Shown here: positions 18,020 to 26,380 of the stretch, piece after piece
How positions within the stretch are numbered: position 1 is the stretch's first letter
Layout of the letters: each line of letters starts with the position of its first letter
NCBI RefSeq assembly: GCF_004792295.1
Contig: NZ_SRRY01000002.1
Coordinates: 62,001-126,000, forward strand
Direction of reading: 5' to 3'
Length of the DNA: 64,000 bases
DNA from: Pseudoalteromonas sp. MEBiC 03607
Lineage (GTDB): Bacteria > Pseudomonadota > Gammaproteobacteria > Enterobacterales > Alteromonadaceae
The notes under the pieces: model-generated
The model's input: the letters and a program-made list of their open reading frames with translations, nothing else
Told to the model about the DNA's origin: nothing
The model's database searches: none
Program-made: the position numbers and the translations under genes

Positions 18020-19272
18020 AAAAAGTGGCTGTTATTGGATCTGGCATAGCGGGTTTAAGCTGTGCGCACCTATTGCATAAGCACTACGATGTAACCGTAT
18101 TTGAGAAAAACGACTACATAGGTGGCCATACTGCAACCATTGACGTAAAGGTTGATGGCGTTGAATACGCTGTAGACACAGGTTTTATTGTATTTAACGA
18201 CCGCACTTACCCATATTTTGAAAAATTACTTAAGCGTTTGGGTGTCGAGCGTCAGAAAACTCAAATGAGCTTTAGTGTGCATAACGAACAAACCGGCTTT
18301 GAATATAACGGTCATACATTTTGGAGCTTGTTCGCACAAAAGCGTAATATCTTTCGTCCTAAGTTTTGGAAACTCTTAAAAGACATAGTGCGCTTCAATG
18401 AAGTGTGTAAATCATTGCATGCACAACAAAACTACAAGGCCAATCAAACATTAGGCGAATTTTTGGATGAGCATGACTTTAACGAGTTCTTTCGCTTCCA
18501 TTATATTTTGCCGATGGGCGCTGCTATTTGGTCAACCAGTATTAAAGAAATGGCACAAGTTGGCGTAGAGTTTTTTGTTAAGTTCTTTTATAACCACGGT
18601 TTGCTGGATATCACTAATCGTCCGCAGTGGTATGTTATTCCGGGTGGCTCTCGCGAATACATTAAACCCATGATCCAAGGCTTCGCTGATAAAATTCGTT
18701 TAAATAGCAATATCAGCTCGGTATCTCGAAAAGATGACAGTGTTCACGTTCATTTTGATGATGGTCATAGCGAAATATTCGACAAAGTGGTGTTTGCTTG
18801 CCATTCTGATCAGGCTTTAAAGTTATTACTTGACCCAAGTGAAGACGAAAAGAATGTACTTTCAGCCATTCCTTATACTGCTAATTCAGTGGTTTTACAT
18901 ACTGATACAGCGTTGTTGCCAAAACGCAAGGCAGCTTGGGCTAGCTGGAACTATTTGTTGAATAACAACACAGACAAAGCGGCTGTTGTGACTTATCAAA
19001 TGAATATTCTGCAAGGTATTCAAAGCGACACGCAATTTTGTGTAACCCTCAACCACCTTGACGGTATCAATAAAGATAAAATTTTACGCGAGTTTACCTA
19101 CCACCATCCGGTATTTAATAAAGAATCGATTGCCGCACAGCAGCAAAAGTCATTAATCGACGGCAAAAATAATAGCTATTTCTGTGGCGCTTATTGGTAT
19201 AACGGCTTTCATGAAGATGGTGTAAGAAGTGCGGTCAACGTGGCAAAGCAGCTTGGGGTTGAATTTGAATAG
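18016..19272 (+). CDS. FAD-dependent amine-oxidase-fold oxidoreductase
   Basis: A 418-residue flavoprotein of the NAD(P)/FAD-dependent, amine-oxidase-like family. The N-terminal dinucleotide motif is VAVIGSGIAGLSCAHLL (residues 4-20) followed by FEKNDYIGGHTATI; the C-terminal FAD motif is CGAYWYNGFHEDGVRSAV. Proteins of this type are nearly always paired with DUF1365 and CFA-synthase-like genes. In Rhodobacter sphaeroides RpoE-dependent genes of this kind take part in methylated furan fatty acid synthesis, so desaturation of a methylated acyl chain is a reasonable guess, not shown here. The TTG at 18016 is chosen because AGGA at 18004-18007 is eight bases upstream and the FAD motif then starts at the usual place. 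Confidence 0.82.
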   Translation: MKKVAVIGSGIAGLSCAHLLHKHYDVTVFEKNDYIGGHTATIDVKVDGVEYAVDTGFIVFNDRTYPYFEKLLKRLGVERQKTQMSFSVHNEQTGFEYNGHTFWSLFAQKRNIFRPKFWKLLKDIVRFNEVCKSLHAQQNYKANQTLGEFLDEHDFNEFFRFHYILPMGAAIWSTSIKEMAQVGVEFFVKFFYNHGLLDITNRPQWYVIPGGSREYIKPMIQGFADKIRLNSNISSVSRKDDSVHVHFDDGHSEIFDKVVFACHSDQALKLLLDPSEDEKNVLSAIPYTANSVVLHTDTALLPKRKAAWASWNYLLNNNTDKAAVVTYQMNILQGIQSDTQFCVTLNHLDGINKDKILREFTYHHPVFNKESIAAQQQKSLIDGKNNSYFCGAYWYNGFHEDGVRSAVNVAKQLGVEFE

Positions 19273-20005
19273 CGCCATTTATGTCGGTGACGTAAGACAC
19301 CGACGTTTTGCAGTTAAAAAACATCATTTCAAATACCCACTTTACATGATGTGGGTCGATTTAGCTCAGCCTGAAGAACTTAATGACATTCACCCATGGC
19401 TGGGCTGTTCAGGCTTTAAAGCTCTAAAGTTTAAACAAAGCGATTATTTTAATTTTCAGACAAACATGCAGCTATCAGTACAGCAACGTGCGCTCGCCAA
19501 GATAGCTGAATTAGGCGTAAATCAAACCTTTACTAAAGTGTATATGCTTGGGCAACTTCGTTGTATGGGAATATATTTCAGTCCTGTTAACTTTTTTTTC
19601 TACCAAAGTAATGATGGTAATTTCACGCATATGCTTGCTGAAGTAAGTAATACTCCGTGGAATGAACGTCATTATTATGTCGTGCCGCTCGAAAAAAAAG
19701 TGAACTTTAAAAAGGTTTTTTCCGTATCACCTTTCATGAACTTAGATATGAACTATTATTGGCATATCAGAATGAATCCTGATAACACCATGATTCATAT
19801 TGAAAATAAAAAAGACGACACACTCTTGTTTGACGCAACGCTACGTTTACAAAAGCATCCACTCAATAAAGAGAGGATGAGTGCGGTGCTCAAGCAGTTT
19901 CCAGCAATGACGTTGAGTATATTCAAAGGTATTTATATTCACGCGCTGAAACTATTTTGTAAACGTGTGCCATTTATTGGTCATTCGGGCAAACAAGAGA
20001 ATTAA
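19265..20005 (+). CDS. DUF1365 family protein
   Basis: A 246-residue DUF1365 protein, recognised from NSAIYVGDVRHRRFAVKKHH at the N terminus, FFYQSNDGNFTHMLAEVSNTPWNERHYY in the middle, and SPFMNLDMNYYWHIRMN. The biochemical activity is not known. It consistently lies between the FAD oxidoreductase and the CFA-like methyltransferase and is presumed to act in the same lipid modification. The TTG at 19265 is preferred because GGGG at 19255-19258 is six bases upstream and the family's conserved opening begins there; TTG at 19259 is an alternative. It overlaps the previous gene by eight bases. Confidence 0.8.
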   Translation: MNSAIYVGDVRHRRFAVKKHHFKYPLYMMWVDLAQPEELNDIHPWLGCSGFKALKFKQSDYFNFQTNMQLSVQQRALAKIAELGVNQTFTKVYMLGQLRCMGIYFSPVNFFFYQSNDGNFTHMLAEVSNTPWNERHYYVVPLEKKVNFKKVFSVSPFMNLDMNYYWHIRMNPDNTMIHIENKKDDTLLFDATLRLQKHPLNKERMSAVLKQFPAMTLSIFKGIYIHALKLFCKRVPFIGHSGKQEN

Positions 20006-20018
20006 ACTAGGTGATGTG

Positions 20019-21281
20019 ATGGAAAAAGTATCAAATTTGACTGAGACTCAAGCAACAGGTTGGGTGGCAAAACTATACAAAAAATTAGTAATAGGTGCAT
20101 TTAATAGCATCAAAATTGGTCGCATTACTTTAATTGAAGGAAATGACCGTACACAATTTGGTGATACATCCAGTGATATACACGCCACTGTTACAGTTAA
20201 CGATGCAGCTATGTACAAATTGTTTGCATTGTCAGGAAGCGTGGGCGCTGGTGAAGCCTACATTCTAGGTTTCTGGGATTGTGATAACCTTACTAAATTA
20301 ATTGAAATATTTGCCCTAAACCAAGACGAGCTTGATGCTTTTGAGAAAAAATTCGCTTTTTTTAGTGGTATAGCTCATCGCTTAAACCATTTTAGAAATC
20401 GAAATTCAGCTCAAGGTTCTAAGAAAAATATCGCAGCGCATTATGACTTAGGTAACGACCTTTATAGTGCATTTTTAAGTGATGAAATGTTGTATTCATG
20501 TGCCGTGTACCCTTCAAAACAAGCCACTCTTGAACAAGCCCAAGATCACAAACTGGCATTAATTTGTGAGCAAGTTGATTTACAGCCAGGTGACTCAGTT
20601 ATTGAGATTGGCACAGGGTGGGGCGCCTTTGCGATTTACGCGGCAACGCATTTTGACTGCCATGTAACGACTACAACTATTTCAGATGAGCAATATGCCT
20701 ATGTTGAAGAAAAAGTTAAAGAGCTAAATCTTGAGCATAAAATCACCTTATTAAAGCAGGATTACCGTCTCTTAGAGGGCAAATACGACAAGCTCGTGTC
20801 TATTGAAATGATTGAAGCTGTTGGGCATGAGTATTTACCAGGCTTTTTTGCCAAATGTCACTCTTTGTTGAAAGACAGCGGCGCAATGCTGATCCAAGCC
20901 ATTACCATTGCTGATCAACGTTATAGTCATTACCTGAAAAACTCTGACTTCATTCAGCAGTATATCTTCCCGGGTGGTTGTCTCCCTTGCTTAGACGAAA
21001 TGAATAAGCAAATTAAACAGCAAACTGACATGGTGGTACATAGTGTAAAAGATATTGGTGTTCACTATGCAAGAACATTGGCTGATTGGCGAGAGCGCTT
21101 TGTTGCCAGCTGGCCTGAAATTGATAAAGTTAAGTTTGATCAGCGCTTTTATCGTTTATGGTTGTTTTACCTAGCCTATTGTGAAGGTGCATTTAGAACT
21201 CGTGCAATAAGCACTGTGCACCTCGTAGCCCGTAAACCGCGATTTGGACACTCTGACGATGGCATTGCGCTCGATTATTAA
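20019..21281 (+). CDS. cfa: Cyclopropane-fatty-acyl-phospholipid synthase-like methyltransferase
   Basis: A 420-residue SAM-dependent lipid methyltransferase. The SAM motif is VIEIGTGWGAFAIYAA (around residue 195), preceded by AAHYDLGNDLYSAFLSDEMLYSC and followed by YIFPGGCLPCLDEM, all conserved in CFA synthases. Such enzymes methylate the cis double bond of unsaturated acyl chains in membrane phospholipid. In RpoE/ChrR regulons the homologue can form a methylated alkene that is then made into a furan fatty acid rather than a plain cyclopropane, so the product is uncertain. The start ATG has AGG seven bases upstream, 13 bases after the DUF1365 stop. Its 3' end overlaps the next gene by 23 bases. 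Confidence 0.88.
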   Translation: MEKVSNLTETQATGWVAKLYKKLVIGAFNSIKIGRITLIEGNDRTQFGDTSSDIHATVTVNDAAMYKLFALSGSVGAGEAYILGFWDCDNLTKLIEIFALNQDELDAFEKKFAFFSGIAHRLNHFRNRNSAQGSKKNIAAHYDLGNDLYSAFLSDEMLYSCAVYPSKQATLEQAQDHKLALICEQVDLQPGDSVIEIGTGWGAFAIYAATHFDCHVTTTTISDEQYAYVEEKVKELNLEHKITLLKQDYRLLEGKYDKLVSIEMIEAVGHEYLPGFFAKCHSLLKDSGAMLIQAITIADQRYSHYLKNSDFIQQYIFPGGCLPCLDEMNKQIKQQTDMVVHSVKDIGVHYARTLADWRERFVASWPEIDKVKFDQRFYRLWLFYLAYCEGAFRTRAISTVHLVARKPRFGHSDDGIALDY

Positions 21282-21753
21282 TTTCGTGTTGTTTCAAGGA
21301 GTATGGTTTAGTGCCTTACTCCTTGAGCGCGATGCGGTAATCCCCGCCTCTTTTATTATTTGTTTAATGCTTTTTTTATCAGAGCAACGCAAGCAAGACA
21401 TACTGCTTTTAGCATGTGGGCTACCAATTGCGCTGGGCTATGAATGGCTTGCAAGTGGTTTTGAGCTAATTAATTATAAAGTATCTCCATTGCCTCTGTG
21501 GCTCGCTTTTCTTTGGGCTGCACTATTACTCACCGTTAATACGTCTATGCATTTTTTGCAAAAGCTTCCTTGGTATTTCGCTTGGTTGGTTTGTTTAGCC
21601 TTTGCTCCGGCTAGCTATTATGCAGGTATACGATTTGGCGTATTAAGCACAGATCTGACTGTTGTGAGTTTTTGGCTGTATTACGGTGTAGGCTGGGCAA
21701 CGATGTTTGTATGCATTATTACCTATAATAAGCGTTTTTTAGCCGCTAAATGA
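21259..21753 (+). CDS. DUF2878 membrane protein
   Basis: A 164-residue protein with five or six hydrophobic segments, matching DUF2878 (opening MALRSIINFVLFQGVWFSALL). The function is unknown, though it is a regular partner of the CFA-like, chalcone-isomerase-like and DUF3833 genes. ATG 21259 overlaps the methyltransferase 3' end and has no strong Shine-Dalgarno, so translation is probably coupled; a TTG at 21244 is the alternative. Its TGA stop forms the first three bases of a predicted ECF promoter for the next gene. Confidence 0.7.
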   Translation: MALRSIINFVLFQGVWFSALLLERDAVIPASFIICLMLFLSEQRKQDILLLACGLPIALGYEWLASGFELINYKVSPLPLWLAFLWAALLLTVNTSMHFLQKLPWYFAWLVCLAFAPASYYAGIRFGVLSTDLTVVSFWLYYGVGWATMFVCIITYNKRFLAAK

Positions 21754-21778
21754 TCAGTTAGTGATGGTTTTACGTAAC
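21751..21778 (+). promoter_or_regulatory. Predicted internal ECF promoter before the chalcone-isomerase-like gene
   Basis: TGATCA (21751-21756, sharing the DUF2878 stop codon), 16 bases, then CGTAAC (21773-21778), with CGTA 36 bases before the ATG at 21809. Motif, spacing and distance match the promoters at 12539 and 13180. It would let the last two genes be transcribed apart from the long operon. Confidence 0.65.
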
Positions 21779-21808
21779 ATTGCATAACTAGTTTTTTAGG
21801 ATAAGACG

Positions 21809-22306
21809 ATGAAACAGTTTATGACTATAGCGGCATTTATGTGCTCATTGTTTATGGCAGATGTTGCTGCAAATGGTTTTAAAACCGTTGGCCAAGCTAA
21901 AATGGAGTATTTATTTTGGGATGTTTATAACGCCAAACTTGAAACTCCCAACGGCACTTACACATTCGGTCAACACCCTAGTAAATTAACACTTACCTAT
22001 TTGCGTGATTTTAAAGCCAAAGACATTGTTAAAGCCACTAACGAGCAATGGCAGCATTTAGGCTTGGATGAAATGGTAGGGGCTTACGACAAACAACTGT
22101 TGGACTTATGGCCTGATATTTCTAAAAACGATTCATTAACGTTTCAAACAAATGAGCAGGCAATAGGGACCTTTTACTTTAATGGCAAGCCACTTGGACA
22201 GATAAATGATGACAAGTTTGCCGATAACTTTTTAGCAATCTGGCTAAGCGCAGAGACTTCTGAGCCATCACTACGCAAACAGCTTATTGGAGGGAAACAT
22301 GATTAA
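21809..22306 (+). CDS. Exported chalcone-isomerase-like protein
   Basis: A 165-residue protein with an N-terminal signal peptide (TIAAFMCSLFMADVAA, cleavage near residue 21) and a chalcone-isomerase-like fold (FKTVGQAKMEYLFWDVYNAKL, LTYLRDFKAKDIVKATNEQWQHLG). Bacterial members lack flavonoid substrates and may bind fatty acids, as plant FAP proteins of the same fold do; that fits the lipid-modifying neighbours but is inference. AGGA lies upstream of the ATG. The gene overlaps the DUF3833 gene by eight bases. Confidence 0.78.
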   Translation: MKQFMTIAAFMCSLFMADVAANGFKTVGQAKMEYLFWDVYNAKLETPNGTYTFGQHPSKLTLTYLRDFKAKDIVKATNEQWQHLGLDEMVGAYDKQLLDLWPDISKNDSLTFQTNEQAIGTFYFNGKPLGQINDDKFADNFLAIWLSAETSEPSLRKQLIGGKHD

Positions 22307-22832
22307 ACTCAAAGCAATTCTTATTTTAGCTATGGTAATGTTAATTACCAGCTGCTCTGCGCCCGATGTTGATTATTATCGAGGTACAGAACCTGAATTT
22401 AACTTTAAGCAGTTTTTTAGTGGTGAGCTAAAAGCCTATGGGGTAGTACAGGACCACAAAGGCGAATTAACTCGTAAGCTGGTAGTCGACATGCAAGCAA
22501 GCTGGGATGGCAACAAAGGCGTGATTGACGAGCAATTTGTTTATGATGACGGTGAAACGCAAACACGTGTTTGGTACATCACCATTAATGATGATGGCAG
22601 TATAACAGGTACAGCGTCAGATGTTATTGGCGAAGCAGAAGGTGAAAGTAATGGCAGTGTGTTCCATTGGACATATTCTGTCGAGCTTCCATATGATGAT
22701 AGTACTTTAGTGGTAAATTTCGATGATTGGATGTACTTGGTAACACAATCACGCTTGATAAACCGCACTGCTATTGATAAGTTTGGCATCGAGGTCGGGG
22801 AAGTAACCTTAGTTATCGAGAAAATCGAGTAA
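22299..22832 (+). CDS. DUF3833 lipoprotein
   Basis: A 177-residue DUF3833 protein with a lipoprotein signal (MVMLITSC, lipid-anchored Cys near residue 19). The rest is a beta-rich domain with conserved stretches FFSGELKAYGVVQDHKGEL and FDDWMYLVTQSRLINRT. The role is unknown; it is a standard last gene of this cluster, and an envelope location fits a part in lipid transport or storage of the modified fatty acid. ATG 22299 has GGAGG seven bases upstream and overlaps the previous gene. No clear terminator follows. Confidence 0.78.
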   Translation: MIKLKAILILAMVMLITSCSAPDVDYYRGTEPEFNFKQFFSGELKAYGVVQDHKGELTRKLVVDMQASWDGNKGVIDEQFVYDDGETQTRVWYITINDDGSITGTASDVIGEAEGESNGSVFHWTYSVELPYDDSTLVVNFDDWMYLVTQSRLINRTAIDKFGIEVGEVTLVIEKIE

Positions 22833-23036
22833 TCGTTTAATTACCAGAAAACTTCGCGATGTTGGTTAAATTAAGTCTTTATTAATATTAACGTCGCTAA
22901 CCTCGTTTTTGATAGTTAAATAGTAGTCATTTTTGAACAAATTACGTAAAAATAGCAATTTGCTGTTGCTAACTTCTCAAAAATGCATAAAGATAGGTTT
23001 TGCGAAGGCAAAATAATAACGAATAGGAATCTAACA

Positions 23037-23312
23037 ATGAATAAAGCTCAATTAGTTGAAAAAATTGCTACTGATGCAGAAATCTCAAAAGCGGCAGCAA
23101 CGCGTGCACTAGATGCATTCACTGGCGCAGTTACTAATTCTCTTAAAGAAGGTAACTCAGTAGCATTAGTTGGTTTCGGTACTTTCTCAGTAAAAGAGCG
23201 TGCAGCGCGTACTGGCCGTAACCCACAAACTGGTGCAGAAATCCAAATCGCAGCAGCAACTATCCCAAGCTTTAAAGCGGGTAAAGGTCTTAAAGACCAA
23301 GTTAATCCATAA
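23037..23312 (+). CDS. hupB: DNA-binding protein HU-beta
   Basis: A 91-residue nucleoid protein, nearly identical in pattern to E. coli Hup[12 protein letters not shown] at the start, [29 protein letters not shown] forming the DNA-bending arm with its Pro, and a [11 protein letters not shown] tail. It forms dimers that bind and bend DNA without much sequence preference. ATG 23037 gives the standard family length and has AGGAA upstream; an upstream in-frame ATG at 22983 would add an unrelated leader. It is a single-gene unit closed by the hairpin at 23335. Confidence 0.93.
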   Translation: MNKAQLVEKIATDAEISKAAATRALDAFTGAVTNSLKEGNSVALVGFGTFSVKERAARTGRNPQTGAEIQIAAATIPSFKAGKGLKDQVNP

Positions 23313-23334
23313 TTGGGTAACTAGGTTTATATTG

Positions 23335-23360
23335 AAAAAAGGGCTTATAGCCCTTTTTTT
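23335..23360 (+). terminator. Rho-independent terminator of hupB
   Basis: Stem AAAAAAGGGCT (23335-23345), loop TAT, complementary arm from 23349, and a run of T residues. The A-rich 5' arm means it may also end ilvH transcription on the other strand. Confidence 0.85.
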
Positions 23361-23397
23361 GTATTTGTTATATTTGAATCGAAGTGGCGAAAAAGGC

Positions 23398-23895
23398 TTA
23401 TGCCTTTAACGCTTTATCACCACGACCAATACCAACCGCGCCAGAGCGAACTACTTCAATCAAATCACTTTCATGACGTAATGTATCAAGGAAGGATTCA
23501 ACCTTCTCTGTGCTCGCTACAAGCTGCAGAGTATAGCTATGACGGCCCATATCTAAGATAGCCCCTTGGAATACATCAACAACTCGTGTAACAGCAGCAC
23601 GTGTATTCTCATCTTGTGCGAATACTTTAACTAATAACAGTTCACGCTCAATATGTGCCATCTCAGTTAGATCGATAATTTTTAGTACATCGACTAGCTT
23701 ATTAACTTGCTTGGTGATTTGCTCAACAATACGATCATCACCCATGGTGGTAATGGTAATTCGTGATAATGAATGATCGTCAGTCGTACCAACAGTCAAA
23801 CTGTCGATGTTATAAGCGCGTTGTGAAAATAAGCCAACAATGCGCGATAGTGAACCAGGTTCGTTTTCTAATAAGATTGATAAAATACGGCGCAT
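23398..23895 (-). CDS. ilvH: Acetolactate synthase small (regulatory) subunit
   Basis: A 165-residue regulatory subunit of acetohydroxyacid synthase III. The N-terminal ACT domain begins ILSILLENEPGSLSRIVGLFSQRAYNIDSLTVG and would bind valine for feedback inhibition; the C-terminal domain (residues ~85-160) stabilises the large subunit. Its length and full ACT domain match IlvH rather than the shorter IlvN or IlvM. The start codon overlaps the last base of ilvI, the usual tight arrangement for this operon. Confidence 0.92.
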   Translation of the reverse strand: MRRILSILLENEPGSLSRIVGLFSQRAYNIDSLTVGTTDDHSLSRITITTMGDDRIVEQITKQVNKLVDVLKIIDLTEMAHIERELLLVKVFAQDENTRAAVTRVVDVFQGAILDMGRHSYTLQLVASTEKVESFLDTLRHESDLIEVVRSGAVGIGRGDKALKA

Positions 23896-25619
23896 TATGC
23901 TTTTACTCCTTTACGTAACCACATATCATCTACAGCCCCTAGCTTAATTTGCATTGGGTAAACATGTTCTTTTTCATCAACACAGATATCTAAAAATACC
24001 AGTCTGTCGTTTATAGACATGGCTTTTTCAATAGCAGGCTGTAGTTCATCAATATGATCAACGCGAATACCTACATGGCCATAGCTTTCTACTAATTTTA
24101 CGAAATCAGGAAGTGATTCCATGTAAGAAGATGAGTGACGTCCTGAATACATCATATCCTGCCATTGACGTACCATGCCTAATGAGCGGTTATTCAACGA
24201 CACAACCTTTACTGCTAAATTGTATTGTAAGCATGTTGATAGCTCTTGAATGTTCATTTGGATTGAACCATCACCAGTTACACAGATTGACTCTTTATCA
24301 GGGAAGGCAAGCTTAACACCCATTGCCGCTGGTAGACCAAAGCCCATGGTGCCTAAACCACCAGAATTAATCCATTGGCGAGGATGTTTAAATGGATAAT
24401 ATTGAGCTGCAAACATTTGATGCTGGCCTACGTCAGAGCTGATGTAAGCATCGCCATTGGTTGCTTTGTAAATTGCCTCGATAACTGCTTGTGGTTTGAT
24501 TTTATCGCCATCTGTGCTGTAGCTAAGGCATTTTTGCTCACGCCAGCTGATGATTTGTCGCCACCAATCTTCTTGCGCAGAACGGTCTATCGATATTGAG
24601 CTCTTATCAATAGCCGCTTGTAATTGTTCGAGTACGGTCTTTAAGCAGCCAACAACCGGGATATGCGCTTTAATTGTTTTAGAGATTGAAGTTGGATCGA
24701 CATCAACATGTACTATGGTTGCATTTGGGCAGAATTTTTTAACGTTATTCGTAACCCGATCATCAAATCGTGCACCTAGCGCTAAGATCACATCCGCGTT
24801 CGCCATGGCTTTATTTGCCTCAAGGCTACCATGCATTCCTAACATGCCAATAAAGTTAGGGTGGGTACCGCTGATACCGCCTAGGCCCATTAAGGTGTTA
24901 GTGATTGGTGCGTTTAATGATTCAACCAAGTGCGTTAGTTGCTCAGAGGTGTTTGATAAAATAATACCGCCACCAGAATAGATCACTAATTTCTTCGCTT
25001 CTAAAATTGCTGTGACAGCTTTACGAATTTGTTTTGAATGACCTTTGGTATTTGGATTATAAGTACGTAGTTCAGTGGTTTTTGGAAACTCAAAAGGAAA
25101 TTTAAGCTCAGGGTTTAACATATCCTTTGGTAATTCAACCACAACTGGGCCTGGGCGTCCGGTGCTCGCTAAGTAAAATGCTTTAGCTAAAATAGTAGGG
25201 ATATCTTTAGCGCTGCGACAGTTGTAACTGTGTTTAACGATTGGACGAGAACAACCAACAATATCTGTTTCTTGGAAAGCATCGTCACCAATTAAACCTG
25301 TAGGCACTTGCCCAGAAAGCACCACCATAGGAATAGAGTCCATATAAGCGGTTGCAATACCGGTAATACAGTTTGTTGCACCCGGACCTGAGGTGGCAAG
25401 AACAACACCAACGTCACCTGTTGCTCTGGCATAGCCATCGGCCATATGTGTTGCGGCTTGCTCATGTCGAACTAAAATATGCTCAATATCTTCTTGCTGA
25501 AATAATGCGTCGTATAAATCAAGTACAGAACCACCAGGGTAACCAAAAATATACTTTACATTCAATTCTTTAAGTGCCCGAACAACTAGTTCGGATCCAT
25601 TGTATTCTGTTGTACTCAT
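23895..25619 (-). CDS. ilvI: Acetolactate synthase large (catalytic) subunit
   Basis: A 574-residue ThDP- and FAD-dependent enzyme making acetolactate from pyruvate, the first common step of valine, leucine and isoleucine synthesis. Marks: [21 protein letters not shown] with the catalytic Glu region ([14 protein letters not shown]), and the ThDP motif [12 protein letters not shown] near residue 450. Length equals E. coli IlvI. ATG 25619 is chosen since GAGGA precedes it by six bases; an ATG two codons earlier would leave no spacing. A Leu/Val-rich leader peptide and attenuator lie upstream. Confidence 0.92.
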   Translation of the reverse strand: MSTTEYNGSELVVRALKELNVKYIFGYPGGSVLDLYDALFQQEDIEHILVRHEQAATHMADGYARATGDVGVVLATSGPGATNCITGIATAYMDSIPMVVLSGQVPTGLIGDDAFQETDIVGCSRPIVKHSYNCRSAKDIPTILAKAFYLASTGRPGPVVVELPKDMLNPELKFPFEFPKTTELRTYNPNTKGHSKQIRKAVTAILEAKKLVIYSGGGIILSNTSEQLTHLVESLNAPITNTLMGLGGISGTHPNFIGMLGMHGSLEANKAMANADVILALGARFDDRVTNNVKKFCPNATIVHVDVDPTSISKTIKAHIPVVGCLKTVLEQLQAAIDKSSISIDRSAQEDWWRQIISWREQKCLSYSTDGDKIKPQAVIEAIYKATNGDAYISSDVGQHQMFAAQYYPFKHPRQWINSGGLGTMGFGLPAAMGVKLAFPDKESICVTGDGSIQMNIQELSTCLQYNLAVKVVSLNNRSLGMVRQWQDMMYSGRHSSSYMESLPDFVKLVESYGHVGIRVDHIDELQPAIEKAMSINDRLVFLDICVDEKEHVYPMQIKLGAVDDMWLRKGVKA

Positions 25620-25653
25620 CCTCATTCCTCTGTGTGTGCAAGCATAAATGCAT

Positions 25654-25685
25654 AAAAAAACCCCCGCATAGGGCGGGGGTTTTTT
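25654..25685 (-). terminator. Attenuator terminator upstream of ilvIH
   Basis: On the minus strand a seven-bp GC stem (CCCCCGC / GCGGGGG) with a 5-base loop, extended by A/T pairs and followed by a T run, lies between the leader peptide and ilvI. It is the expected terminator of a transcription attenuation system. A competing pairing is available between 25700-25708 and 25760-25768. Confidence 0.8.
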
Positions 25686-25705
25686 AAAAAGCGTGCTTTC
25701 ACCTT

Positions 25706-25783
25706 TTAATAGACTCCCGCTGGGCTTGTAACTAAGACCAGTACGAGTACATTGACGACTAAAAGGTGACGGCTAATATTCAT
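25706..25783 (-). CDS. ilv leader peptide (attenuation)
   Basis: A 25-residue minus-strand open frame from ATG 25783 to TAA 25706. Residues 7-18 ([12 protein letters not shown]) are 11 of 12 Leu or Val, the hallmark of a branched-chain leader peptide. Its coding segment CACCTTTTA (25768-25760, minus) pairs exactly with 25708-25700 just past its stop, giving a pause hairpin that competes with downstream structure, and the GC terminator follows. When charged Leu or Val tRNA is scarce, ribosome stalling should prevent termination and raise ilvIH expression. The Shine-Dalgarno is weak (GAAGAAA). Confidence 0.78.
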   Translation of the reverse strand: MNISRHLLVVNVLVLVLVTSPAGVY

Positions 25784-25850
25784 TGTTTATTAGTTTCTTC
25801 TAAAAATCACAGCCGACTAGAAGGCTGTTGTTTAAAAAATGTTAGATGTA

Positions 25851-25879
25851 TTTTTAAGTGTTTTAGAAACTGATGTCAA
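25851..25879 (-). promoter_or_regulatory. Probable sigma-70 promoter of the ilvIH operon
   Basis: On the minus strand a consensus -35, TTGACA (25879-25874), is followed after 17 bases by TAAAAA (25856-25851). Transcription would begin near 25843, about 60 bases before the leader peptide start. The -10 is imperfect. Confidence 0.5.
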
Positions 25880-26092
25880 CCGCAAAAGTGTTATTTTGCA
25901 TTAATTTTTCTATATTTTCATTTTTGTATGTTTTTATTGCAAATTAAAGTGTGGTTTTATGTTTTTGCAGGTGTAACTATGCATTAAATTGATTGTGTGA
26001 TGAATGTTGAGCTTTGCATATAGATAATGCGTACTTATCACTGATACGCATAACTTAGCCTAGTAAAATCCACTTTTTAAACTCTTTTAATA

Positions 26093-26101
26093 AGACACCC
26101 A
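26093..26101 (+). repeat. AGACACCCA repeat, copy 1 (transposase flank)
   Basis: Context AAGACACCCACTTTAAC. It is one of two direct copies left of the transposase; the inverted copy is at 27423-27431. These are possible recognition sequences of the HUH transposase. Confidence 0.5.
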
Positions 26102-26143
26102 CTTTAACTTTTACTTACAGCCAATACGCGACTTAACTAAACA

Positions 26144-26152
26144 AGACACCCA
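26144..26152 (+). repeat. AGACACCCA repeat, copy 2 (transposase flank)
   Basis: Context AAGACACCCAGTTTTATTTT, 51 bases after copy 1 and in the same orientation. Confidence 0.5.
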
Positions 26153-26380
26153 GTTTTATTTTTCAATCGTAATTAACAATCTATATGGTCTTTAACTAAA
26201 AGAGTGTGTGGATATTAAGGTATGAATAATATTTGCCCACTAAAATGCAAATTAACACTAAAAATGATGGATTTAGTTTCTTCTTGGACAAATTGCTAAG
26301 CATTAGTTGTAAAGAGTGCTTACCTCAGGTTTGCAACGAGGTTGTGCTCATTAATTATGTTCTGGAGGTTTAATTTATAA

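Larger units (their letters stand above)
25880..26380. other. Non-coding stretch between the ilvIH promoter and the transposase
   Basis: About 500 AT-rich bases with no convincing gene. It carries two direct copies of AGACACCCA (26093-26101 and 26144-26152); an inverted copy lies on the far side of the transposase. A short imperfect hairpin (ACCTC...GAGGT, 26322-26342) sits near the transposase 3' end. The stretch is probably the flank of the mobile element. Confidence 0.45.
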
